DNA from: Desulfocapsa sp.
GTDB taxonomy: Bacteria > Desulfobacterota > Desulfobulbia > Desulfobulbales > Desulfocapsaceae
DNA length: 42,663 nucleotides
Reading direction: 5' to 3'
Assembly: GCA_029935315.1 (NCBI GenBank)
Contig: JAOZKN010000006.1
Location: forward strand, 16,719 to 59,381
Shown here: piece after piece, positions 25,105 to 33,776 of the stretch
How positions within the stretch are numbered: position 1 is the first letter of the stretch
Layout of the letters: every line of letters starts with the position of its first letter
Translations under genes and position numbers: made by a program
Notes under the pieces: generated by a model
Database searches by the model: none
Seen by the model: only the letters and a program-made list of their open reading frames with translations
What the model was told of the DNA's origin: nothing

Positions 25105-27492
25105 CTATGCAACAATAGACTTCACAATACGTTCAAGAACTGGTTCGTCGAAGAGAACATGAACTGAAAAATCACCCTCTCCGTATGGTTGGAAACGTAC
25201 TGCTACAATCTGACCAGAGACGGTGATCGGATCTTCTCCCGGGACCGGAATGAGCGTTCTAATACCACGGCCCAGCATTAATCTTGCGTTTTCTTTTCGG
25301 GAAATGCGAATAGAAAAGGAAAGTCCGGTACATGACAGATCGGCGACTTCTCCATTAAAACTGCGCATATTCGCATCCCCGTACTTATCGAGGAGTGAAT
25401 GCTTCACCATAAGAGAGACTGGATAGCGTACTGAATGTCGACGATCTTCACCTGACATTTGCAATAACTTTGGAACTGACTTAGTTCTGTTGCAATACTC
25501 ACGAAGGCATGATTCAAGACCTGGAAACTGTTCGAGCAATTCTAAATAACTTTCTCTTTTTAAAACATGAACATCAGTTTCTCCAAGGGCAGTGAGGGAA
25601 ACAGTCCACACAGAAACATCAAAAAATGGCCCTGCGCCGATAATCTCACCAACGCCTATGCGTTTCAGGAAGATTTCTTCCTTATCACGCCAGCATGAAA
25701 GTCTTGCCTCACCTGAATTAATAAAATAAAGTTCAGGTCTGATTGCACCCTGCTCAACAATGACGACTCCGGGAGAAAAACTTCGTGATTCAAGAGCGAA
25801 GTAAAGTGCATTAAACTCATCAGTGCTCAACGAGTCGTAAAGATCCTGCCAGATACTGATATGATGAGAGTTTATAGAAGTAGATGCTTCCTGTTCAATT
25901 TTTTCTCCGGCCTTGATTAACTCTGCCAAGGCGTTGGGATCTACCTCAAGGATTCGATCCCGTATCAGTTCAGCAGTTTCAAAATCCTTTCGCTCAGCAG
26001 CAGCAACGCATTCTTCAAACAGATACTGGCTGGCATCTTCAGGCGTTTTTTCCCCTAATATTTTGGCAACTTTTTCGTTTATAGCATGGACTTGCTGGCG
26101 TGAAATGTTTTTAGCAACCTGATTCCCCGCAAAAGATACGTCTTCAAAATCCTCATCTATGGTATCATCCAGATCTGTTTCTTCCATTGAATCAGTAGCA
26201 GGCGAATCGTGAATATCAAATCTGGGCTTCAGGATATGGAGCGTGTGATTTACTGCTATAGAAACAGGGTCAGTAGCAGGATCATATTCTTCACTGCGTT
26301 CTTCTGCAATCAGACTGAGGAGATTTACAGCCCTAATGGAATTACTTAAGCGTACCTGAACCGCAAGTTTCTGTAGCAATTCGTCATGAACTTCCGGGGA
26401 AAAATCATCGCGTCGTCCAAGGAGGTCAAGAAAGGCATCACAACCATTCTCTTCACCAAGTACACCTATCACTGAGACCAGTCTGACTTTCAATGTATCG
26501 TCCACAAGCGGGAGGGCTTCCAGTAAATAAGGACCAGAATGCTCGGGGAATATTTCTGTTATACTATCAAGAACCTGCTGTTGGACTCGAATATCTTCAT
26601 GGCTGAGGAAGGGTGTAATTAACGGGAGAAGGGCCTGGTCGGCCATTGCCGCAATCATTAATATTATGTTTCGAATCCCGTACCAGGGAAGATCTTTTTT
26701 GAGGTACTCCTTAATCACATCAACAGACACATTCCCAGTGGCAGGAATAAATCCAACAAGACGCAAACGATCTGCCTTATCCTGACATTCAAGAAGTGTT
26801 TCCAGCAGATACCGTGCAGCACGACGCCCAAGATTCGTAAGGAGTTGCTCAGCAAGCGCCCTTCTTTCCCCACGACCGTGAAGACTTACAAGGGTAAGTT
26901 CCCCAAGGACATAGTCAACAGCCATTCCATCCTGAGCCCTGCAAACAACACTTCGAATTGCATTACTTTTTTGAAGCGATCCTGACTGAATCTGATACAG
27001 AAGATCAAGAAGAGCGGAACATTCCTTCCACATCCCCTCTTCAAGCATCCGTATGCCATTGTCCTGCAATTGTTTACAAACACTGTTGCATACAGAAAGA
27101 AACTCTGTCTCAAAACGCAACCAGTCCTGAAGAAATTTCAGGAGTTTTTTTATCAGATTGGGGTGGTGTTGTTTTAAATCAAGGACACTGAGACAGAGGC
27201 TGAGGGCCATAACGGCACGCTCCCGCATCTTTTTATTTTCATCACAGACACTCTCACCGAGCTTTTCAAACAGAGCAATGGCCTTGTCGTGTTCACCTGT
27301 CTGACAATAGTCCCTGATCAGATCGGGTAAATTCTCAAGCAATTCATCATTTAAGAGAACCTCACGACTACCCTCCTCAAAACCGGCAAGCAGGGTTACA
27401 AGACGTTGCTCAGCATGTTTCTGTTCTGTGGATGCAAGCATTTCATTTGCCTTTTTCTGCGCATCCTTCTGTCTGTTTCTATCTATTTTCAT
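25105..27492 (-). CDS. HEAT-repeat protein with cyclic-nucleotide-binding and PilZ domains
   Basis: The product has 795 residues from ATG 27492; a TTG one codon earlier is possible. The first 480 residues or so are helical repeats of HEAT type (DIRVQQQVLDSITEIFPEHS, LLPLITPFLS). A cyclic-nucleotide-binding domain lies at about 555-670, with the beta-roll SFSPGVVIVEQGAIRPELYF and GVGEIIGAGPFFD in the phosphate-cassette region. The Arg that usually contacts the cyclic phosphate is not obvious. A PilZ domain fills about 684-795. Its RRHSVR matches RxxxR and its DLSCTG matches D/NxSxxG, so c-di-GMP binding is plausible. The protein seems soluble. It may combine two nucleotide signals on a protein-binding scaffold; the output partner is unknown. 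Confidence 0.85.
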   Translation of the reverse strand: MKIDRNRQKDAQKKANEMLASTEQKHAEQRLVTLLAGFEEGSREVLLNDELLENLPDLIRDYCQTGEHDKAIALFEKLGESVCDENKKMRERAVMALSLCLSVLDLKQHHPNLIKKLLKFLQDWLRFETEFLSVCNSVCKQLQDNGIRMLEEGMWKECSALLDLLYQIQSGSLQKSNAIRSVVCRAQDGMAVDYVLGELTLVSLHGRGERRALAEQLLTNLGRRAARYLLETLLECQDKADRLRLVGFIPATGNVSVDVIKEYLKKDLPWYGIRNIILMIAAMADQALLPLITPFLSHEDIRVQQQVLDSITEIFPEHSGPYLLEALPLVDDTLKVRLVSVIGVLGEENGCDAFLDLLGRRDDFSPEVHDELLQKLAVQVRLSNSIRAVNLLSLIAEERSEEYDPATDPVSIAVNHTLHILKPRFDIHDSPATDSMEETDLDDTIDEDFEDVSFAGNQVAKNISRQQVHAINEKVAKILGEKTPEDASQYLFEECVAAAERKDFETAELIRDRILEVDPNALAELIKAGEKIEQEASTSINSHHISIWQDLYDSLSTDEFNALYFALESRSFSPGVVIVEQGAIRPELYFINSGEARLSCWRDKEEIFLKRIGVGEIIGAGPFFDVSVWTVSLTALGETDVHVLKRESYLELLEQFPGLESCLREYCNRTKSVPKLLQMSGEDRRHSVRYPVSLMVKHSLLDKYGDANMRSFNGEVADLSCTGLSFSIRISRKENARLMLGRGIRTLIPVPGEDPITVSGQIVAVRFQPYGEGDFSVHVLFDEPVLERIVKSIVA

Positions 27493-27613
27493 CAATTCAT
27501 CTTTGAAAAGTCCATAACAACATTTCTAACTTAACAGATCCTGTACCGTTCTTCGTCCCTAAGTAAAACTACTATTGAAAATCTACCATACCATTTACAC
27601 AAAAAAAACAATT

Positions 27614-28201
27614 TTAGTTACACAATTCCGAAGACATTGTCATGAGTTTTACCTGCAGGCTTTTCAAACCACTTAAATCATTATCTCCTACGTCATCCTT
27701 TAGCCGTAAAAATTCTGACCTTGCCTTTGGATAACCGTATTCCATGGCAAGCCCAAACCATGCTATCGCAGTGATAGAGGAACGGGAAACACCCTTTCCC
27801 TGGTCATACAGACTCCCTAAAAAAAATTGGGCCATAGGCCAATCCTGTTGGGCTGCACAGAGGTACATGCAGTATGCCTTTTGATAATCCTGCTCGACTC
27901 CACTGCCATTTTCATATTTTATTCCCAGATAAAGGCAGGCCCCGGCCACATCTTTTTCCGCAGCTCTCTCAAACCAGCGAGCAGATTTCTCAGTACTTCG
28001 GCGCACTGTTTCTCCGCCATATTCATAAAGAAGACCTAAGGCATACTGCGACTGAGCGTCACCCTTTTCTGCAGCCTTGATAATATCTGTTTCATAACTT
28101 GTCCCGGCAACAAGTGGATCTGCCAATGCAAGCAACAGGCACAAAAAACAGAAAAAGCCGCTATTTCTGCGAGAAACAGAAATAACGACTTGTATTTGCA
28201 T
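27614..28201 (-). CDS. Secreted Sel1-repeat protein
   Basis: From ATG 28201 the protein has 195 residues. It starts with a signal-like segment (basic RR then FFCFLCLLLALADPLVAG), which suggests export to the periplasm. The mature part holds four Sel1-like repeats, each with an A-x-x-x-L-G-x-x-Y core: AQSQYALGLLYEYGGETV, AGACLYLGIKYENGSGV, AQFFLGSLYDQGKGV and a last weaker one ending in AIAWFGLAMEYGY. Such repeats bind proteins or peptides. A longer frame from 28237-28240 would overlap the lipoprotein gene and spoil the signal peptide. It is co-oriented with the lipoprotein gene and starts 22 nt after it. Confidence 0.83.
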   Translation of the reverse strand: MQIQVVISVSRRNSGFFCFLCLLLALADPLVAGTSYETDIIKAAEKGDAQSQYALGLLYEYGGETVRRSTEKSARWFERAAEKDVAGACLYLGIKYENGSGVEQDYQKAYCMYLCAAQQDWPMAQFFLGSLYDQGKGVSRSSITAIAWFGLAMEYGYPKARSEFLRLKDDVGDNDLSGLKSLQVKLMTMSSELCN

Positions 28202-28223
28202 TGGAAAGGAAAGCAACTGATAC

Positions 28224-28721
28224 CTAAATAGGTTCACCAAAGGCGTTCAATGTTTTACTGGCAGCAAGGTCAACAGTGACATACATGGTAAGAGTGGTAG
28301 CGGAGATAGATGAATTTGGCTCAATTTTCATCATACACGTTCTGTGGGGTTTAGTGAAAGCAAGAATAATATCCTGACTTGATACTTCTCCTGCCAGTTT
28401 CCACTTGTTTTTCTCCATGGAAGTAATAATAAAATCTTTAAGCGAATTAGCTTCTATCCGCCCTTTGTAATGGATAATGCCACCACGAAAGGAATCAGTA
28501 CGAATGGAGACACTGTTGTCATTAATATATTTCATATCTGCTGGAATTTCGATGTCCTCATAATTACCAAGGGTACTTACCATGGGTGGTAATTCATCAA
28601 GGGCTAAGCTGCCTGACATTGGATCCGTATTACTTTTTCCTGGCAAACATCCACTGAAGATAAGCAAAACTGTCAGCAATGCAAAAACAGACTGAACCCT
28701 TATTGGTTTCAAAATTTTCAT
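28224..28721 (-). CDS. Predicted lipoprotein of unknown function
   Basis: From ATG 28721, which has GGAGAG about seven bases upstream, the protein has 165 residues. It begins with a lipoprotein signal: KILKPIRVQSVFALLTVLLI followed by the lipobox FSGC. The mature part includes IEIPADMKYINDNSVSI, then GGIIHYKGRIEANSLKDFII and MEKNKWKLAGEVSSQDIILA, ending with CMMKIEPNSS. This order of motifs, with a GG-x-x-x-Y-x-GR core and a N-x-W, resembles uncharacterised outer-membrane or periplasmic lipoproteins common in Desulfobacterota, but I cannot name the family. It lies 34 nt after gabD and before the Sel1 gene. Confidence 0.8.
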   Translation of the reverse strand: MKILKPIRVQSVFALLTVLLIFSGCLPGKSNTDPMSGSLALDELPPMVSTLGNYEDIEIPADMKYINDNSVSIRTDSFRGGIIHYKGRIEANSLKDFIITSMEKNKWKLAGEVSSQDIILAFTKPHRTCMMKIEPNSSISATTLTMYVTVDLAASKTLNAFGEPI

Positions 28722-28755
28722 AAAATCTCTCCGTTTCTTATAATGATTTATAATT

Positions 28756-30204
28756 TTACAGGCCACCAACACACATATATTTTATCTCTAAATATTCTTC
28801 AATACCATACTTGGAACCTTCCCGCCCAATCCCTGACTCTTTCATGCCACCAAAAGGCGCGGCTTCGGATGATAAGACGCCGGTATTGACACCAACCATA
28901 CCATACTCAAGTGCCTCTGTTACCCGAAAACAACGTGCCATATCCGCACTGAAAAAGTAGGATGCCAGGCCATACTCTGAATCGTTGGCCATGGCGACAC
29001 CTTCTTCTTCATCTGTAAACACAAAAAGGGGTGCAATGGGGCCAAAAGTCTCTTCAGTGGCAATTTTCATTTCACGAGTTACATTTCCAAGAACTGTGGG
29101 CTCAAAGAAAAAACCACTTTCTCCAGTCCTCTTACCGCCTGCAAGCAATGTTGCTCCTTTTTGCAGGGCGTCTTCAATCTGGCTTTCTACTTTCAAAACT
29201 GCATTAATATCAATAAGAGGTCCCTGATTAATATCATTCTCAAAACCGGACCCTACCCGGAGCTGCTCTTTCACGGCCACACATAGTTTAGAGGCAAACT
29301 TTTTATACACACCCTCCTGAACAATAAAGCGATTAGCACAGACACATGTCTGGCCAGCATTTCGGTATTTTGAAGAAACCGCCTCGACAACTGCGGCATC
29401 AAGGTCAGCATCATTAAAAACAATAAAAGGAGCATGGCCGCCAAGCTCGAGTGAAACTTTCTTTACGGTGGAACTGCAGGCAGCCATCAATTTTTTTCCA
29501 ACCGGTGTTGATCCGGTAAAGCTTAGCTTCCTAACTATCGGACTTGAGGTCATTTCTGCCCCGATTTCTCTCGCTGATCCTGTTATCACATTAAAAACGC
29601 CCTTCGGTATACCGGCACGATGAGCAAGCTCAGCTAGAGCCATTGCAGAAAATGGTGTCTGCGCAGCAGGTTTAACAACCACAGGACACCCTGCAGCAAG
29701 GGCAGGTGCAGCTTTTCTGGTAATCATAGCAGAAGGAAAATTCCAGGGCGTAATAGCAGCACAAACACCAACGGGTTCCTTAAGTACTACAATACGCTTT
29801 CCCGGTTGAGCCATGGGAATAGTGTCTCCGTATACACGCTTTGCCTCTTCAGCAAACCATTCAACATATGCAGCTCCATACAGGACTTCCCCTTCTGCCT
29901 CTGCAATGGGTTTGCCCTGCTCACTGGTCATGATCACAGCAAGATCTTTCTTATGCTCTACAATTAAATCAAACCATTTTCGCAACAAAACAGATCGTTC
30001 TTTGGCGGTTAATTTCTTCCAGGGTAAATAAGCTTTTTCAGCTGCCTCTATGGCATCTCTGGTCTCTTTTGCACCAAGAGATGGAACTGTTCCCAGCAGT
30101 TTCAAGTTGGCAGGATTAAACACTTCAATTCTTTCGCTGGAATCAATCCATGCACCATTTATATAACACTTCTCCCTTAGAAGCGCCGGATCCTGTAAAT
30201 TCAT
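28756..30204 (-). CDS. gabD: NAD(P)-dependent succinate-semialdehyde dehydrogenase
   Basis: The 482-residue protein (from ATG 30204 with GAGG six bases upstream) is an aldehyde dehydrogenase of the GabD branch. It shows TPWNFPSAMITRKAAPALAAG, the cofactor motif SFTGSTPVGKKLM, SLELGGHAPFIVF with the catalytic Glu, and RNAGQTCVCANR with the catalytic Cys. EETFGPIAPLFVF and a C-terminal FGGMKESGIGREGSKYGIEEYLEIKY follow. Such enzymes oxidise succinate semialdehyde to succinate. No GABA transaminase is nearby, so a broader aldehyde substrate is possible. Cys-x-Cys around the nucleophile (CVC) is typical of this group. A TTG at 30216 would add four residues. Confidence 0.92.
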   Translation of the reverse strand: MNLQDPALLREKCYINGAWIDSSERIEVFNPANLKLLGTVPSLGAKETRDAIEAAEKAYLPWKKLTAKERSVLLRKWFDLIVEHKKDLAVIMTSEQGKPIAEAEGEVLYGAAYVEWFAEEAKRVYGDTIPMAQPGKRIVVLKEPVGVCAAITPWNFPSAMITRKAAPALAAGCPVVVKPAAQTPFSAMALAELAHRAGIPKGVFNVITGSAREIGAEMTSSPIVRKLSFTGSTPVGKKLMAACSSTVKKVSLELGGHAPFIVFNDADLDAAVVEAVSSKYRNAGQTCVCANRFIVQEGVYKKFASKLCVAVKEQLRVGSGFENDINQGPLIDINAVLKVESQIEDALQKGATLLAGGKRTGESGFFFEPTVLGNVTREMKIATEETFGPIAPLFVFTDEEEGVAMANDSEYGLASYFFSADMARCFRVTEALEYGMVGVNTGVLSSEAAPFGGMKESGIGREGSKYGIEEYLEIKYMCVGGL

Positions 30205-30336
30205 GCAAAACCTCAAAAAAAACTATTGTATTATTAGTATGGAAAATTACTAAAAATATACTACCATGTAACTATATAGCATCCAAGGGAATTGATTTTT
30301 TTTAGCTGAAACACGTTACACAAAAAGAGCAGGAAC

Positions 30337-30579
30337 ATGCAAACAACAAATCCTATGCAAATAACTATTAACAAAGAGCCAATCAGACTCAGTCAATTTC
30401 TCAAACTTGCAAACCTTGTCCAGGACGGAATAGAGGCAAAAATACGAATTCTAGAAAAGGAAGTTACGGTAAATAAGGTCTTGGAAACGCGTCGTGGAAG
30501 AAAGTTGTACCATGGTGATACAATACAATTTAACAATGCTGTTTTTCAGGTCGTAAAGCAACAGGAAAAAACTCCTTAA
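30337..30579 (+). CDS. YbcJ-like S4-domain RNA-binding protein
   Basis: This 80-residue protein is a lone S4-like domain of the YbcJ/RQC-associated small RNA-binding type. It has IRLSQFLKLANLVQDGIEAK, a conserved loop with a KxxI strand, VTVNKVLETRRGRKLYHGD and a terminal strand TIQFNNAVFQVV. The domain binds structured RNA, probably rRNA or tRNA; the target is not known. The ATG has AGGA upstream. It lies divergent from gabD across about 130 nt and ends in a four-base stop overlap (TTAA) with the convergent cyclase gene. Confidence 0.88.
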   Translation: MQTTNPMQITINKEPIRLSQFLKLANLVQDGIEAKIRILEKEVTVNKVLETRRGRKLYHGDTIQFNNAVFQVVKQQEKTP

Positions 30580-32138
30580 GGCAACGAAACTTTGTCAGAT
30601 GCTATGGAATAGAGTTGCACTGCATGTTCGAAGCCACGTAACTGCCTGGCCGCCTCTTTTCGCATGGGAAAAACCTGCTTAACATCGTTCTTTGCCGCTT
30701 CAGTAATTAAAATTGTCCCTGATTCTGTAGCCGAGGCTAAACGCTGCGCTACATTCACTTCTGTTCCAATTACAGTATAATCCAGTCTTCTTGAAGAGCC
30801 GACATTCCCGTGAAATAACTCCCCTCGACTTATACCAATACCAAGCCCAAGCTCCTTAAATACATCTGATTTTTGTAACCATTCCAGTCGTAACTGCTCA
30901 AAACGCTGTGCCAGCTCAACTCCGGTACAGACTGCTGCATCGGATGGATCAGCAATGACAATAGGAGCTCCAAACGAAACAAGGGCCGCATCTCCCATAA
31001 ATTTATCCAACGTTCCTTTCCAGGAAAAAGCCACTTCCGAAAACAAATCAAAGAAGCTGCTGAGAAAATGGCGAATATCTTCGTGTGACAGGTGTTGAAC
31101 TGCCAAAGTAAAGTTCCGAATATCTGCGAACAATACAGTGATCTCCCTGACTCCGCCAAGGAGCATAGGATTGTCGTCGGAGTTAAGCAGAATTTCAGCG
31201 ACTTCAGGAGCAACATACTGTTCAAAAAGTGCTTTTGTACGCGCGTTCTGTTCACGATCCTGCATGGAGGCAACATTCTCAAGAGCCATTCCAGCCTGCC
31301 CGCAAATAACTGACAACATTTCTATGTCCGCTGGACTGTACTCTATATCACTATCCGTCTGCGTAATATTTAGAACACCCAGAATTTTATCACGACCGGT
31401 TAAGGGATATGAAATGGACGCAGCAGTTTCCTTTTGTTTCAAATGCTGAGCAAGTGGAGATTGCTCCTGGGTATTTTTATTAAGAATTACGGGTTCACCA
31501 TGGGCAAAAACCCAACCAGTGATTTTTTCACCTGACCTGACGGCAACCTGCTTTGCAATGGTTTTATCTATTCCCCTTGACGCCACAATATGCAACCGTT
31601 CATCTTCTTCTACAAACATCATAAGAGAAATTTTGGGTACATTGATTTGCAGCAATACGGCTTCCAGAAACAAGTCGTACACCTCCTCAAATGTAACCGC
31701 TTCAGAAAATTTTTCTCCAAGCTTATAGAGGGGAAGCATGGTTTTAAGACGAGTATTTTCTTCACGCAACTCGGAAATCACAAGAGCTTCCTGAACTGAT
31801 CTCAAAATTTCTGCGCCATCCACCGGCTTCTCAAGGACACCGCTGAACCCTTTTTTCATAGCCTCTATGACCATATCCATATCAGCATGACCAGAGACGA
31901 GTATTCCTACAATACCGGGACTACTTTGGCGGATGATATCGAAAGTCTCTATACCACCGATACCTGGCAACATTGCATCAACAATTGCGAGATCAAAGTG
32001 GGTGGTAAGAGCAAGCTCAATTGCCTGTTCACCGCTGTAGGCGCAGGAAACATCATGCCCCACATCGCCAAGAGCCATTCGACTCATATCAGCAATAAAC
32101 GCTTCGTCATCTACAATAAGAATTTTTTGTGAAGCCAT
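30576..32138 (-). CDS. Response regulator with GAF and class III adenylate/guanylate cyclase domains
   Basis: The 520-residue protein has three modules. A receiver domain (1-120) carries acid residues Asp10 and Asp11, the phosphorylation Asp54 (AIVDAMLPG) and Lys103. A GAF domain follows (about 145-290). A class III cyclase domain (about 325-515) retains metal-binding Asp338 (FADIRNF) and Asp382 (GDAAL). It also has Lys378 and Asp452 (LDYTVIGTE), the pair that specifies adenine, plus Asn461 and Arg465. It should therefore make cAMP on phosphorylation or ligand binding. No histidine kinase gene adjoins, so the input is unknown. The ATG has a weak ribosome binding site. Confidence 0.92.
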   Translation of the reverse strand: MASQKILIVDDEAFIADMSRMALGDVGHDVSCAYSGEQAIELALTTHFDLAIVDAMLPGIGGIETFDIIRQSSPGIVGILVSGHADMDMVIEAMKKGFSGVLEKPVDGAEILRSVQEALVISELREENTRLKTMLPLYKLGEKFSEAVTFEEVYDLFLEAVLLQINVPKISLMMFVEEDERLHIVASRGIDKTIAKQVAVRSGEKITGWVFAHGEPVILNKNTQEQSPLAQHLKQKETAASISYPLTGRDKILGVLNITQTDSDIEYSPADIEMLSVICGQAGMALENVASMQDREQNARTKALFEQYVAPEVAEILLNSDDNPMLLGGVREITVLFADIRNFTLAVQHLSHEDIRHFLSSFFDLFSEVAFSWKGTLDKFMGDAALVSFGAPIVIADPSDAAVCTGVELAQRFEQLRLEWLQKSDVFKELGLGIGISRGELFHGNVGSSRRLDYTVIGTEVNVAQRLASATESGTILITEAAKNDVKQVFPMRKEAARQLRGFEHAVQLYSIASDKVSLP

Positions 32139-32306
32139 GTGATCATTTTATTGAAAAGAATAAGTTTTAAATTCACTGTTTAAAAAAGAGTATCATAAAA
32201 AAAAACCTTTGGGAATGTTATCATTAAGAATATCACAGTAAGGTTTATTACCGGGTATTTTACTATTTGCGACACTGAAAGAAAAAAGGTAAATTCAATT
32301 CAAATT

Positions 32307-33776
32307 ATGACCAGCAATCAAAATCAGCCACAACAGCCCATTCTTTCAGTCGGGTGCAGCACATTTTGCAGAATCACACAGGATAAAAATCTTCAATTCA
32401 CTCCACAGCCACAAACTATTCCCTTAACAATGATCAATAAAACTGCTTCCAATATTCCTCTGGCAGAACGTATGCGACCGCAATCTCTTGATGATTTTGT
32501 AGGACAAAAAGAGATCATGGGAGAAGGCAAGTTGCTGCAGAGCGTACTTGAATCCGGCACCCTGCCGTCACTTATCCTCTGGGGTCCGCCGGGGACTGGT
32601 AAAACGACCCTTGCAAAAATCCTGGCACGCGCTACCACTGCCGATTTCGTCTATTTTTCTGCTGTGCTTTCTGGCGTCAAAGAAGTTCGAAAAATTGTAA
32701 CCCAGGCTGAAAAGCGAAGAGAAAAAGAACAAAGAGGAACTATTTTCTTTATTGATGAAATCCATCGTTTCAACAAAAGCCAGCAGGATGCATTTCTGCC
32801 CCATGTGGAAAGTGGGCTGTTTACCCTCATAGGGGCCACCACTGAGAACCCGTCTTTTATGGTTATCGCTCCTCTGCTTTCCCGTTGTAAAGTTCTTGTT
32901 TTACACCCCTTCTGCAAAGAAGAATTAGCCAATATTTTCAAAAAGGCCCTGAAGGATGATGAAAACGGGCTTGGAACCTATGATTTTTCCTTTACTGATG
33001 AGAGTCTTGAGTTGCTCAGTAGCTATGCGGATGGAGATGCGAGAAAAGGATTAAACACCCTGGATATTGCCGCGACCCTGCTGTTACATAGAAATAAATC
33101 TGCAATAGAGAAACCTGAAAACCTGATCACCGTTGCTGATATACAGGAAGCAGCGCAGCAATCAACACTGCGTTATGATAAAGATGGTGATGAACATTAC
33201 AATACAATATCTGCTCTCCATAAGAGTCTCCGTGATTCTGATCCCGATGGCAGCCTGTACTGGCTCTACAGAATGCTTGAGTCCGGTGAAGACCCACTTT
33301 ATATTTGCAGACGCCTGATTCGCTTTGCCTCTGAAGATGTCGGACTGGCTGACCCCCAGGCATTGACACACACCATTTCCTGCAGGGACGCCTACCATAC
33401 TCTGGGCTTACCTGAAGGGAAACTTGCCCTTGCCCAGGCAGTTGTCTACCTTGCCACAGCCCCTAAAAGCAACGCTATCTACAGTGCAGAAAGAAATGTT
33501 CTTCAATGTATTCGAAAATCTGGTACATTAGCCGTTCCGATGCATCTCAGAAACGCCCCGACAAAATTGATGAAAGAACTCGATTACGGCAAGGGCTATA
33601 AATATGCTCACGATACAGATGAGGCTCTGGTTGCACAGGATCATTTACCCGGTGCCATAAAAGAACAGCATTTTTACTCACCAACAAACAGGGGCTACGA
33701 ATCCCGGATAAAAGACCGCCTGCAAAAATGGCGTATTATTCTTCAACAGCGACAAAAACATGCAAAAAAAAATTAA
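32307..33776 (+). CDS. rarA: Replication-associated recombination protein A (RarA/MgsA AAA ATPase)
   Basis: The 489-residue product is a RarA-type clamp-loader-like ATPase that acts at stalled replication forks. The AAA core shows PLAERMRPQSLDDFVGQ, Walker A GPPGTGKTT, Walker B FIDEIHRFNKSQQDAFLP, sensor GATTENPSF and YADGDARKGLN. The C-terminal tetramerisation domain follows with DPDGSLYWLYRMLESGEDP and FASEDVGLADPQAL. The first 41 residues are an unusual Gln- and Thr-rich extension; the Met at 32430 (MINKTASNIPLAERMRP) fits the family start better. Neither start has a clear ribosome binding site, so the longer form is listed and the start is uncertain. It overlaps the next gene by 17 nt. 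Confidence 0.92.
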   Translation: MTSNQNQPQQPILSVGCSTFCRITQDKNLQFTPQPQTIPLTMINKTASNIPLAERMRPQSLDDFVGQKEIMGEGKLLQSVLESGTLPSLILWGPPGTGKTTLAKILARATTADFVYFSAVLSGVKEVRKIVTQAEKRREKEQRGTIFFIDEIHRFNKSQQDAFLPHVESGLFTLIGATTENPSFMVIAPLLSRCKVLVLHPFCKEELANIFKKALKDDENGLGTYDFSFTDESLELLSSYADGDARKGLNTLDIAATLLLHRNKSAIEKPENLITVADIQEAAQQSTLRYDKDGDEHYNTISALHKSLRDSDPDGSLYWLYRMLESGEDPLYICRRLIRFASEDVGLADPQALTHTISCRDAYHTLGLPEGKLALAQAVVYLATAPKSNAIYSAERNVLQCIRKSGTLAVPMHLRNAPTKLMKELDYGKGYKYAHDTDEALVAQDHLPGAIKEQHFYSPTNRGYESRIKDRLQKWRIILQQRQKHAKKN

